Of a DNA stretch of 64,000 nucleotides, positions 48,019 through 58,948 are shown one piece after another; position 1 is the first letter of the stretch; the number at the start of each line of letters is the position of its first letter. Below the pieces are notes generated by a model, which saw only the letters and a program-made list of their open reading frames with translations, searched no databases and was not told the origin of the DNA. The translations under genes were made by a program, and so were the position numbers. This stretch comes from Acheta domesticus (Eukaryota > Arthropoda > Insecta > Orthoptera > Gryllidae), in the NCBI GenBank assembly GCA_031308135.1, contig JAHLJT010009419.1, positions 186,001,829 to 186,065,828 of the forward strand, in the 5' to 3' direction.

Positions 48019-50119
48019 CGTTCAACTTACTTTTGATGTTATGAGCACAACAATGATGATCCTCCAGATGGTCAGGGCTCATCCTAGTGATGCCAACAAA
48101 AACTCCTAAAATTACCGAACTTGTCCTGCCAACTGTTTTTTTTCTCCAGACCAATTTGTCCCTTTAATTACTGAATGGCCCTCGTAAGTGAACGTACAAG
48201 AAAAGAAACATGATGCCCTCAACAACTCACTTGATGTCTCGAAGGCTTCGAATTCAGGTTCATGGTGGTAGCCAGTAGTTATCAAGATGGACAAGCTTGC
48301 CCCACGGAAATTCCAATAAGGACAACTTAAAACTCATATATTGTAAATGAAAACAACAGAAGTGAGACCTGTTGTAGATCGGACACCGCATAAATGGCTC
48401 ATTTCCGTCAAAAAGAAATGTGAAATAGCAGCGTGTAATTGTCGTAATTGTATAACTAATCAATTAAAAACTAAAGTCAATGGCTTGTATTCAGTTTCTG
48501 CAAATGAGACAACACCACCGAGCGTTTAGACAATCAATAAAACTGTTTATTGACCTAGAGAAGTAACTAAATTCTGTAATTTACAATATAGTTTTATCTT
48601 TTCATTTAACACCATAGCCATCACGGTGAATAGTATGTCCAAGCAAAGGGAGGACACAAAGAGTTAACCTCCTCCCTCCCTTGCGCTCGGTGACTGACAG
48701 GTACTCATCAGATTCAGGTATCGGGTTTATGTAATTTTTAATCACTTTTGAATTTTTAATTTTATTGTAATATAATTAATTTTTAATTATATAACATACA
48801 CCAAAATATACACATAAATCATAAATGTTTCAAATATGGAGTAAAATACAAACTAAAATTGATTTAAAAGATAAAACTTTAGAAAACAATGTATTAAACG
48901 TTGAAGTTGCTCGAATAGAATTGCCAAGTAACTTAATTGCCCAAAGTAAGACTGAATATTTTTGTTTCTTAATATTTTAATGACAATTTATCATTTATGA
49001 AGCACAGTATTACAAAATGTATGTTTTAAATTTCAAATGTGAATGTCCACCTCTTGTCTCACCTTTTTGCTCGCTGGACTGGTCGCAACATGAGAAGGAT
49101 AAAGCGGACAGTCATGAATTGCAATATTTTATGGAGATAAAGATATATTTACTACAAAACTCCAAGAATAATGTTGAAAGTACATGAAACACATTGCAAA
49201 TACAATGTCAAAATACATTTCATCATCCCTGAAGAGTAAACAATAAATTCCAGAAATATCGGCAAGATAAGTGAATCAGTTATTTTCCATATAAATTAAT
49301 TACTTGGTGGTTGCGAATATTAGAAGAAGAGCTTGGAAATAAGGACAAATGTAGATAATCAATTATGTTTCAAAAAAAGTCTGATTCATAAAGACTACAA
49401 ACGTTTAATTTAACTAACGAAAAACCGATTAAATAATTACATACAAACCTTATCCCTAACCATTATCCTATAATAACACATCAGATATCACAGACCTTTG
49501 GTTACAATTTTGTTTGCATTTCTTTATCGCTTGCAATACGATTATAAAGCAGTGATCCCGAGCACAAAAAATGGAATTTATCAATTAAAAACATGATACG
49601 GAAAATACAAAAGTTCAAGTTCTGTCATTCCGCTCACAAACAACACAAAAAAATTCAATCTCTTACGAGTTTTCACGGGGATACGAAGTGTTCCTCTCAT
49701 GATTTATTTGACTTTCACCAGTGCTTCTTGCACCTAGTATCTCATGATTTATGATAAAACCTAGTGTTAAGATTTCATGAGATAAGTTACGATAAGTAAT
49801 ATTATTTTGTATCAAATCTTCAGATTTTTTAAATATATTTAAAAACATGATCTATCAATCTCTCTGATTTATTAGACATCACATTGACACACAATAATTT
49901 ACAAAATTACCTGAAGATCAAAATATATTACACAAAATATGCTACAAAATTGTTTTCGGTAGGGTAATATTGCAACAAAGAACATTCACAACATTCTACT
50001 AGGTATACTGTAATCTCTATGCAGTTATAAAATGCTTCAATAATATCGTAGAGATAAATTCAACTACATACAACGATATTAACTAGTTTTCATGGAAAAA
50101 TACTCTACGTTTTACTAAA
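48019..50119. other. no gene seen
   Basis: AT-rich DNA without a motif-bearing frame or a recognised repeat. Confidence 0.5.
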
Positions 50120-51471
50120 CTAGTGGTGCTACAGAATGGCGCAGACTTTCCCGTATTAATTTTCTATTTCCTTGGGTCTTCGCTAGCTATTTGGAATTGC
50201 CACATACTCTTTCTTGCTAGCTGCCGTCTATCACCTCCGAAAGTACATTTTTTTGTCATTTCCTTAATTGATCGGTTTCTTATTGGTAGAAAGGAAATAT
50301 TCATTTTAGAATATTAAAGAACACAAAAACCTAGTCCTAAATGACAATTCTCTTTTAAAAATTATGTGCCGTTTTTAAGAAAACTGCGTTTTAGCGCTAC
50401 TAAAAATGCGAAATTTGAAGCTCATTTTCACAGAAAATTTTTGAGTTTCCAAAATACTTTATTTGAAGTTATTTGAAGCACTTACACTAACAAATATAAT
50501 AATCTTTACAAATTGCTGGTAATGTGCATGCTAAAGATGTGAGAGATCTTCAAAAAAATACATTAATATAATTTGTGAAAAAACAAAAAAAACTCAAAAT
50601 AAACTTTACGTCATAATAAAGAGTGTAATTAGCACGTTTGAAGAAAAAATCTGCAGCCACATATGAGAAAATGGTTTTTGAGCGTTTATGAAAATATGGA
50701 ATTTTGAACTACTTTTCACAGAAAACGGTTGTGTTTTCAAAAAACTTGACTTGATATTATTTAAAGCACATGTACTCGTAAATATAATAATGTGAAAAAA
50801 TCGCCGCTAATGTAAATATTAACAACGTGAGACACCAGTCAAAAAAATTACATTTTTCCGATTTGTGAAAAAACGAAAGGATAGAGCAATATGGCGTTTC
50901 GTCATCTCATAAAATACATTCGGCACTATCCCTACCAAACGTTTAATGAAAAAATTTGGAGGTGTTTTCGAGAAAATCTTGTTTTTGTATTTTTTAAATT
51001 GCACTTATTGCATGCAATATTGCGCGAAATATTACTAAACTTTTCAAAAAAATTTATATCACATTAATGAAAGAACTCACTTTGTACAACAAATTTTATT
51101 TGAAAGAAAAATCTCTCTCTTCAATTTTGTAGTTCCATAATGACGCCGAAAAAATTTAAACTTTTGCAGTTATCAAAAATTCTAGTAGTATTCACAGGCG
51201 CTAGTAGTATTCACAGACGGACGGACAGACGGACGTTTTCCTTTCAATTGGTTTTTCGGTATCAAGGACCCACAAAAGGGGGTATCTGGCTACATCACGT
51301 GTTAGGGGATATTTTTCTTTATTTAGCAACTAGTTTTATCCACTTTCACGTTATCAGCGCCGGCAACGATTTCTATTTCTGGCGAAAATTGGCCACTTTT
51401 TCGCGCAGCATTACATAACTTTCCCTATACTACGTATATCACTCCGTGCATACGTACCTATACGGGAAAGT
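50120..51471 (-). mobile_element. HINE copy, near complete (tandem member 1)
   Basis: The minus-strand 3' end is CTAG at 50120 with hairpin and ATACGGGAAAGT. The 5' end at 51471 is ACTTTCCCGTAT, a perfect 12-bp inverted match. The core GACGGACAGACGGACG is at about 51217-51235. The internal modules start near 50408 and 50696 (period about 290 bp). It is followed after 4 bp (AAAA) by another copy. Confidence 0.7.
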
Positions 51472-51475
51472 AAAA

Positions 51476-52931
51476 CTAGTGGTGCTACAAAATGGCACAG
51501 ACTTTCCCGTATTAGTTTCCTGTTTCGTTTGGTCTCGGCTAGCTATTCGGACTTGCCAGTACTCTTGACAGCTGCCATCCATCAGCGCCCAAACTACTTT
51601 TTGACATTTTATTAATTTTTCGCTTTCTTAAGAGTAGAACAAAAATATTATTTTAAGAATATTAAAAAAACAGCTAAAACTTCTCCTAAATGGCAATTTT
51701 CGTTCAAAAATTTGGAGCCGCTTTCAAGAAAAAAGCTTTAAAGCGCTACTGTAAATGCAAAATTTGAAGCTCTTTTTCACAGATAATTTTTGAGTTTTCG
51801 AAAAACTTCATTTGAAGTAATTTGAAGCACATGCACTCACAAATTCAATAGTGTTTACAAATTGCTGAAAATGTGCATTTTAACGCTATGAGAGAACTTT
51901 CAAAAAAATTACATTTGTGTAATTTTTGAAAAAACAAAATACCCCAAAATTAACTTTACGCCATATTAAAGAGTGAAATTAGCACTATCCGTTCGAAAAG
52001 TTGGAACAAACAATTTGATTCCATTTTTGAGAAAACGGCTTTTGAGCGTTTCTGAAAATACGGAAATTTGAGCTAGTTTTCACAGAAAAATTCAATTTTC
52101 GAGAAACTTTATTTGAAATTATTTAAAGCACATGTACACGTATATATAATAATGTAAATAAATCACCTCTAATGTAAATATTAACGCCGTGAGAGACAAG
52201 TCAAAAAAATTACATTTTTGTAATTTTTGAAGAAAACAAAGAATAGAGTAATATGAAGTTAATGTCATCTCAGAGCACATTTAGCACTATACCTACAAAA
52301 TGTTTTAAAAAAATGTGGAGCCGTTTTTGAGAAAATCTGGTTTTTCTAATTTTTAAAATTTTAAATATTGCGTGGAATATTGTACAAAAACTACTAAAAT
52401 ATGGCCTTAATGAAAGAACTCACTTTTTACAAAAAATTCTATTTGAAGGAAAAATTTCTATCTTCAATTTCGTAGTTCTAAGAAGACGCCGAAAAAATTC
52501 TAACTTTCGCAATTTTCAAAAATTCAGAGTTATTCGTGAAAATGAGACCTATGCCACCTTTATAAGTGTATTTTACTCTATTCTTACAAGAAATTAAAAA
52601 AAAAAATTTGGAGCCGGTTTTGAGAAATTTTTGAAAATGTCCTACGGGCTTCATGTAAAGTACCCCCAAATTGAAGAAAGTTTCTCGTAATCGCCACGCA
52701 TTGAGTGGACGCAGATCGACCGGGAAATATCCATTTTAAAAGAAATCGCACGTATGGTTTAGGCGCTAGTGTTGTTCACAGACGGACAGACGGACATTTT
52801 GAGAAAAACACGTTTTTGGTATCAGGGGACCCCAAAATGTGTATTTCCGTTAAAATCTCAAAATCGATTTTCCGATCACTTTCCCTAAACGACGCATATT
52901 ACTCCGTATATACGTACGTATACTGGAAAGT
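51476..52931 (-). mobile_element. HINE copy, near complete (tandem member 2)
   Basis: The 3' end CTAG is at 51476 and the 5' end at 52931 (ACTTTCCAGTAT, one mismatch in the 12-bp inverted repeat). The core GACGGACAGACGGAC is at about 52782-52797. The internal modules are near 51758 and 52059. It has the same orientation as the neighbour, head to tail. Confidence 0.7.
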
Positions 52932-53106
52932 AATAATAATCCACAGCATTGATAATAATTTCTGAATCGAGAGCCGTCACGCCATTTATTAAATATTATT
53001 ATTTATTAAATATTATTAAATTATTATTCTTAAATATCTCATCCTCGGATCTGCGTCAGATTCCACTGGTATTTCGACATTGGAGGTAATTGACTTTATA
53101 ATTACC

Positions 53107-53140
<34 letters not shown>

Positions 53141-53246
53141 TTCCCATTACATCACGACTAAAGATGTTATGAGTCGGTTGAATATAAGATTTACTCCAGG
53201 TTGCAACCAGCTACCTAAGGAGCAGATCCGGTGACTATCAGTGCCT

Positions 53247-55135
53247 CTACAATACTTTACGCAAAATGTGGGCTGTTCCAAATAAAGAAATTTCTTGCAC
53301 TTCCCAATCTTTTGAATTACCAGGGAGTTTAGACAGGTTATTACTCAAATTTTGCGGAACGAACCCCAGAGCTCCGACAACTATCGGGACGACCTGTGCT
53401 TTTACGCCCCGCATTCCGCTGATCTCGATTTCCAAACTCTTGTATTTAAGACGTTTCTCTGCCTCCTTGGTAACGACGTTTTGATCGCAAGGTACAGCAA
53501 CATCGATAAGTAAACACGATTTTTTCGCCAAATCCCGGATAACTATATCCGGTTTGTTTGCCGCTATCGTGCGATCAGTTTGAATTTGTTGGTCGTACAA
53601 TATCGTACACAATCCAACAGATGTATCCGGTTTTGGTGAGTGTTCGTACCACTTGGGGCATGTGTTTGGAACTTCAAGGGCGGTACAGCTCTGCCAGTGA
53701 AGGTAGCTACACACCCTGTCATGTCTTTTCAGGTATTCGGTCTTTGCTAGGATTGGACAAGCTGAGACAATATGATCAATGGTTTCTACTTGCTCCTGGT
53801 AAATGCGGCATTTATCATCTTGGGAAATTTTGAGAACCGCTTTATCATAATGTCGTGTTCTCAACGCCTGATCTTGAGCAGCTATTACAAGTGCTTCCGA
53901 TTCTCGCTTCATTCTTCCCCTTTTAAGCCACATAAATGATTGATCTTTATTGATCTGCACCTTGTCCATTCTTTTTAGGTATTGTCCGTGGAGTGGTTTA
54001 TCTCTCCACGATTTCTTTAACATTTTTTGTGTCTCACACTTCATGTTTAGCAGCATCAGAAGTTCAGTGTCTGTGTTATTCGACGTGTCTTGGCTAGTTT
54101 TCTTCGCAATGCTTCTTGCTACACTAACAATGCCTCTGTTTCCCGTTCTTCGGTCAGATTTCATGACCTGCCTCATTAGAGGGTCATCTGGATGGCTGAC
54201 TACATACTTCCCCAACCCGACTATTGCGTTGTGCCAGGAGGCTTCAATTTGTCTGAGGCCTCTTCCTCCTTCCTTACGTGACACATAAAGTCTATGTACA
54301 TCAGCTCGAGGGTGGGAAACATGATGCATTGTTAGCAGTTTTCTGGTTTTTCGATCCATGGTGCGAATTTCTTGCTCAGTCCAGTCCACTAGTCCAAAAC
54401 TGTATTCGGCTATAGGTACCGCCAAACTACCTATTGCAGATATTTTATTCCTGGAATTCAGAGCGGACTGCAGGACCAGTCTCACTCTCCTATAATACTC
54501 CCTACGAATTCTCTCTTTCATTCTATCGTTCGAGATGGTTTCACATTCCTCAATGCCCAGATATTTGTATGTTTTACCTGGCTCAAGATCTTGAATCACA
54601 GTGTGCGTATCAATTTCAATGTTCTCAGACGTTGTGAGTTTCCCTCTTTTTAAATTGATTTTTGTACACTTGTCAATACCAAGCTTCATGCAGATGTCAT
54701 TGCTAAAGTCATACACGACAGACAGCATTTGGGAGAGAATCGCTTCATTCTTAGCAAACACTTTCAGATCATCCACGTAAAACAAATGTGATACTGGCCT
54801 TTCATCACCATGGAGCTTAAAACCAAAGTCAGCTTGCGACAACTGTCTCGATAGTGGGATCAAACTGATGCAAAACAGCAGAGGGGATAGTGAATCTCCT
54901 TGAAAAATACCCTGAATACTTCTGGTTTCTACTGCTTCCTTTCCGCTGTGTATTAGTAACCTGGTACTCCACGACTTCATACTAGCCTTGCAAAATTCAA
55001 TAAGTCTAGGATGAAATCGATAGGTCTCCAGGGTCTTCATAATCCAATCGTGTGGTACACTGTCAAAGGCCTTTTGGTAGTCAATCCAAGCCATGCTCAA
55101 ATTACGTTTGCGTTTCTTTACAAAATCAAAATGAC
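53247..55135 (-). pseudogene. R4/Dong-like polyprotein, RT catalytic core to endonuclease
   Basis: A 617-codon open frame from 55100, open a little further upstream (KKRKRNL). It carries RT motif A AWIDYQKAFDSVPH (Asp7), GIFQGDSLSPLLF (64-76), YVDD at 108-111, thumb KYLGIEECE (179-187), a zinc knuckle at 431-448, and a restriction-like endonuclease with PD at 517-518 and Asp533 (KPDIVIRDL ... LLIDVAVP), followed by the conserved KRLKYKSLEIE. The knuckle should be CCHC (C-x2-C-x8-H-x4-C) but its second Cys is Tyr434, with C431, H443 and C448 kept. This would weaken nucleic-acid binding. The endonuclease nicks the target to prime reverse transcription. Otherwise the frame is intact, so the copy is young. 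Confidence 0.85.
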
Positions 55136-56146
55136 TTTATTCAGTAGCAAGATTTCCTTACAGCCATAAGAGCCTTTACGACATCCTTTTTGTTCAGCTG
55201 GCATTAGATGATTCTTATCTAGATGTCTGTACATTTTGTCAGCTATGGCTGCAGTGATAACTTTGTACAGTACTGGCAGACAAGTAATTGGCCTGTAGTT
55301 CTTCGCCAAAGAGCTGTCTCCCGCTTTGGGTAGCAAATATGTGATGCCGCGTGTGAGCCATTCCGGGAGTTCCTTTGGGTTTTCTAAAATTTTATTAAGA
55401 GCCTTTGCTAGATGAGAATGTATTGCTGTTAATTTCTTAATCCAATAAATCTGGATCTTATCAATCCCGGGGGACTTCCAGTTTCCCATGTTCTTAATTG
55501 CTTGGAAGAGGTCCTCTTCCGAGAATTGGTGAACATCTTCCACTGTTTCTACAAGTTCATCGGCAGCATCAATTTCAGATTGAAGCCAAGATGCGTCTTT
55601 GTTGTAGGATCTGCTCTCGTCCCAGATTCCTACCCAAAATGCTTCGACGTCATCTTTTGAAGGAGTAACAGCTTTGCCATTCTGTTTTTGAGTCAGACGA
55701 TAGAATCTCTTCGCGTCTGTTTCAAACAACCGGTTCTGTACACGGAAATCTATTCTACGTTTGTAACGTCTAATTCTTTGAGCCCATGCTTGAATTTTCT
55801 CTTTTAGCTTTTCAACTACCATTAGCCTGCTGGTGTCATTTTCAATCTGGTATTTTTGTTCAACATTGAATATTTTTCGTTGAACTTTAGAGGTGTGCGT
55901 TGATTTAGAAGATGCCTCAGCTAATAGTGATATTTCGCGCCGAGTGTCGGCTATCCGTTTCTCAATTCTGTTCATCCATGGGGGTACAGAGCTGTTTACT
56001 TTGTTTTGCTGTCGGCCGTCGGTGTTCTTGGCTGGCCCCAAAATTATCTGAGATACTAGATATCCAGTAGCATATATGATGTGATTTATTTCAGTAATAT
56101 CTAGATCTCTGCCTGGGGTCTCGACCACCTCATTTAAGACAGAATT
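55118..56146 (-). pseudogene. R4/Dong-like polyprotein, middle part (RT fingers)
   Basis: A frame of about 340 codons. After a basic, helical linker (IQAWAQRIRRYKRRIDFRVQ) it shows the RT entry: WKSPGIDKIQIYWIK, LPEWLTRGITYLLPKAGDSS, NYRPITCLPVLYKVITAAIA, and AEQKGCRKGSYGCKE. These are motifs 0-2 of non-LTR reverse transcriptases. It ends at 55118 in a stop caused by a frameshift; the following frame takes up directly with KKRKRNLSMAWIDYQ. Upstream, it joins the N-terminal part by another frameshift of one base near 56134. Confidence 0.8.
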
Positions 56147-56760
56147 TCTATCACTCTTTTAGCTTTGTCATTTTCGTATATTCTTCTCAACGGTTTGCGA
56201 GATTCAAACGGAAGTTGACTAACTCTTTCGATCTCGCGCCGAAGGAGACTTCGCATTATGTCCTTATCGTGTAATTCATTGCCAGATGAATTTTCACCAC
56301 TGACGTGTGTTTCACTGGAAAGAGATGAACCTTCCACGGGATCATTATTTTCAAGTTCTACTTGTTCGTCATGTGGATTGTTCGAGCGAAGTACATACTC
56401 CGCATTTCCCTCAATGTCAGCAAGTTGTTCTGCTGTGAATTTTCCACTGCTGAGTATGTATCGTCGTTGACTGGCAAGCTTCTTTGAGTCTAGGGTAGGT
56501 CTCATATCTGGGTTCCGCTCTCTCCATACCTTGAAAACTTCTATTTCTGGGCCCCCATTTTTCGCTTTTGCATAGTAAAAGCACCACATCACCTCCTTTA
56601 ATTCATCCCGGGTCCGTTTCTGACGATGGCTTCGAGCTACTGCCGGTTCTGGGTCCCTGGGACTAACATCCGTGGGATGGCCAGACGTCGCCAAGGTGAC
56701 ATTAGCTCGGTTTCTGAGCAGGTATGGGACATTGGTAGAACAAGGCACGTTAAGATTCAT
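56134..56760 (-). pseudogene. R4/Dong-like polyprotein, N-terminal DNA-binding part
   Basis: A 208-codon frame beginning MNLNVPCSTNVPYLLRNRAN. It includes RSHRQKRTRDELKEVMWCFY, KVWRERNPDMRPTLDSKKLA and SQRRYILSSGKFTAEQLADI, a Myb/HTH-like helical segment usual at the N-terminus of this element type, then an acidic linker and a basic helix ending at 56134. The frameshift there separates it from the RT. No CCHH zinc finger is visible before the Myb-like segment. The true start may be further upstream, as the frame upstream of 56760 is closed by a stop about 10 codons away. Confidence 0.7.
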
Positions 56761-57162
56761 TCAGAGCGGACTGCAGGACCCTATTTCTTGTTCTATCCAT
56801 TTTGCTCATTGGTTTGAATTGAAGATTCGCAGGACGTAAGTTCGAGTTCACAGATTACACTTAACCCTCAGGTTGTTTCCTGCCATCCGTTACTGCGACC
56901 CACAGTGGCCTCGGGGCATCCCCCCGCAGGGCCCAGCAAGGGGTCCCTCCGATCGCCAGTCGGCATTACTAAACCCTACGGGATTTTCACTGACTGCTGA
57001 AGGCAGCCTCCTTCGCTGGCTAATGCAAGGTTCGGGCCTCCACTCTAATCAGTGGCCTGGTGTGCCAACCCAGTTTCTCTCCTGTACCCTCCATGGGCCG
57101 ATAACAAGAAGTCCAAAGGTTCATGACCCTTCCTTCTCTACTTACTTCCCACTCTCCTCAGA

Positions 57163-57671
57163 ATTATTATTATTATTATTATTATTATTACACTAGATCA
57201 CCACTAAAGACTTTATAAATCGGCTCTAAATAAAATCTTCTCCGGGTTGCACCCAGCTATCTAAGGAGCAGATCTAGGGACTGTCGATGTCTCTACAATA
57301 CATTGGGAAGTGCAATAAATTGCTTTATTTGGAACAGCCCATATTTTTGCGTCTTTTGAATTACCTGGGAGTTTAGCCAAGTTCTTACTCAAATTTTTCA
57401 TAACAAATCCTGGAGCCCCGATGACTATCCGTATGACCTGTGGTTTTACGCCCCACATGTGGTTGCCCTCGATTTCCAAACTCTTGTATTTAAGACGTTT
57501 CTCGGCCTCCTTGGTAACGACATTTTGATCGAACCGAGCGAATCGATCGATTCGAACGAGCAACAGCGACAAGTAGACACGATTTTTTCTCCAGATAACT
57601 ATGTCCAGGTCCAATCCCAGATAACAATGTCCGGTGTTTTGCCGCAATCGTGTGATCAGTTCGGATTTCAA
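57163..57671 (-). mobile_element. 5'-truncated second copy of the R4/Dong-like element
   Basis: Minus-strand 3' end only. The frame 57671-57261 carries DQNVVTKEAEKRLKYKSLEIE-like sequence, GVKPQVIRIVIGAPGFV and NLSKNLAKLPGNSKDAKIWAVP, then a 3' UTR alike to that of the neighbour (CTAAGGAGCAGATC, CTACAATAC) and the tail (ATT)n at 57163-57192. It is truncated within the endonuclease domain. Divergence from the first copy is clear, so it is older. Confidence 0.8.
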
Positions 57672-58619
57672 ATTAAATTTCTAATTAAAAATGTAAGTTA
57701 ATTAAATTTTTAAAAATAATTAATTTAATTACATTTAATGACAATGAAAAAACAGTAACTATTTTTTGGAAATCTTTTGATCCATTCCTGTTTTCCGAGA
57801 ATTTCTCTTGTGGCCCATTGTTGGTGACACACCTGTATATATTTCATTAAATTCAACATTATGCGAAAACTACTAGCTTTTTAAAACAAAATTATACATG
57901 ACCCTTTTTAAGGAGCTATTTTTTTAGAACATTTTTTATTTCAAGCGAAAATTTCTGTCTTCAATTTTGTAATTTTTTTGTTAAAATGTTGCAAATTTTG
58001 AAAACACGAAAATAGACTTGCGCTTTTCTTGTTCTAACAATTGAAAAAATTGAAGAAAATATTTTGGAGAGACATTTTTTTTAAAAAAATATGTTCAGAG
58101 TACAAATTTAAAGTATAAGTTACGGAAAAACCTCTAATTTCTTGAAAACAATTGTACATGACCTTTTTTAAAGACTTGAGTTCTTATAACAGATATTGTT
58201 TCAAGCAAAAACTATCTTCAATTTAGCAATTTTTAAAGTTTAAAATTTTGCAATTTTCAAAAAAAAGAGTTTGCCGGAATAGCACGAATTTTCACCGTCT
58301 TTTGATAATACGAGGAGACAATGTAAAGATAAGAATTGGTGCCGATTCTGAGCTAAGTTTGTATAAAATAAATAAAAATTGCCTATATTTCACGCACAAT
58401 TATGCGAAAAATACTCAAATTTGAGAATAATTATACAGGACATTATTTAAAATATGTCTTTAAAGAACAGATTTTAATACAAAATGTATCATCAATATTA
58501 GCAGGAAGAAGCAGAAAGTATGTAGTTAAGTAAGTAGTACGTAGGAAGAAGCAAAAAAATTAAACTTTTGCGACTTTCCAAAAATCAGATATTTCAATGA
58601 AAATAAGAACTGTACCATT
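57672..58619. repeat. HINE-related internal repeat sequence
   Basis: AT-rich text with repeated 'tcttcaattttgtaattttt', 'caaaattttgcaattttcaaaa' and 'atgacctttttaa' phrases also found inside HINEs (for example 43440-43560). No terminus of its own is seen; it leads directly into the microsatellite. Confidence 0.45.
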
Positions 58620-58820
58620 CTCTCAAACGGACAGACGGACAGAAAGACAGACAGACGGACAGAAAGGCGGACAGACGATAGAAAGACAGACAGAAAGACA
58701 GACAGACAGAAAAACAGAAAGAAAGGCAGAAAGAAAGACGGGCAGAAAGACGGACAGAAAGACGGGCAGACAGACAGACAGAGGGAGGACAGACGGACGG
58801 GTGGCGTGTTTAACATTTCC
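58620..58820 (+). repeat. GACA/GACG/GAAA microsatellite
   Basis: About 200 bp of tetranucleotide repeat (ACAGACGGACAGAAAG), interrupted. It is an expanded version of the core that other HINE copies hold as 15-40 bp. Both strands show long frames (Arg/Thr/Asp or Cys/Leu/Ser repeats) that are artefacts. Confidence 0.85.
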
Positions 58821-58948
58821 CGTCTAAATGTCTCCGCACATTCATAGCAAAAGTCATATTTCAATTATACTATAAGGGACACAGACTGACAGACAGATTA
58901 ACAGATAGGTGCACAGGTAGACGGGCGGGCGGACAGGTGAGCAGGAGA

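Larger units (their letters stand above)
53100..57162 (-). mobile_element. R4/Dong-like non-LTR retrotransposon, nearly full length
   Basis: Minus-strand element of ~4 kb. It has one long coding region split by two frameshifts (56760-53247), a 3' UTR to about 53145, and a tail that reads (TAA)n on the minus strand (53103-53145). The 5' region 56880-57160 is GC-richer non-coding sequence, probably its 5' UTR. It directly abuts the (ATT)n tail of a second, truncated copy. RT plus C-terminal zinc knuckle plus PD-(D/E)XK endonuclease is the layout of R2/R4/NeSL-type elements. Dong of Bombyx is known to sit in TAA repeats, which fits these flanks; the clade call rests on that and on general RT appearance. 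Confidence 0.75.

Noticed and set aside
58526..58864. A 112-codon minus-strand frame and a 76-codon plus-strand frame
   Set aside because: Translations of the GACA/GACG microsatellite.
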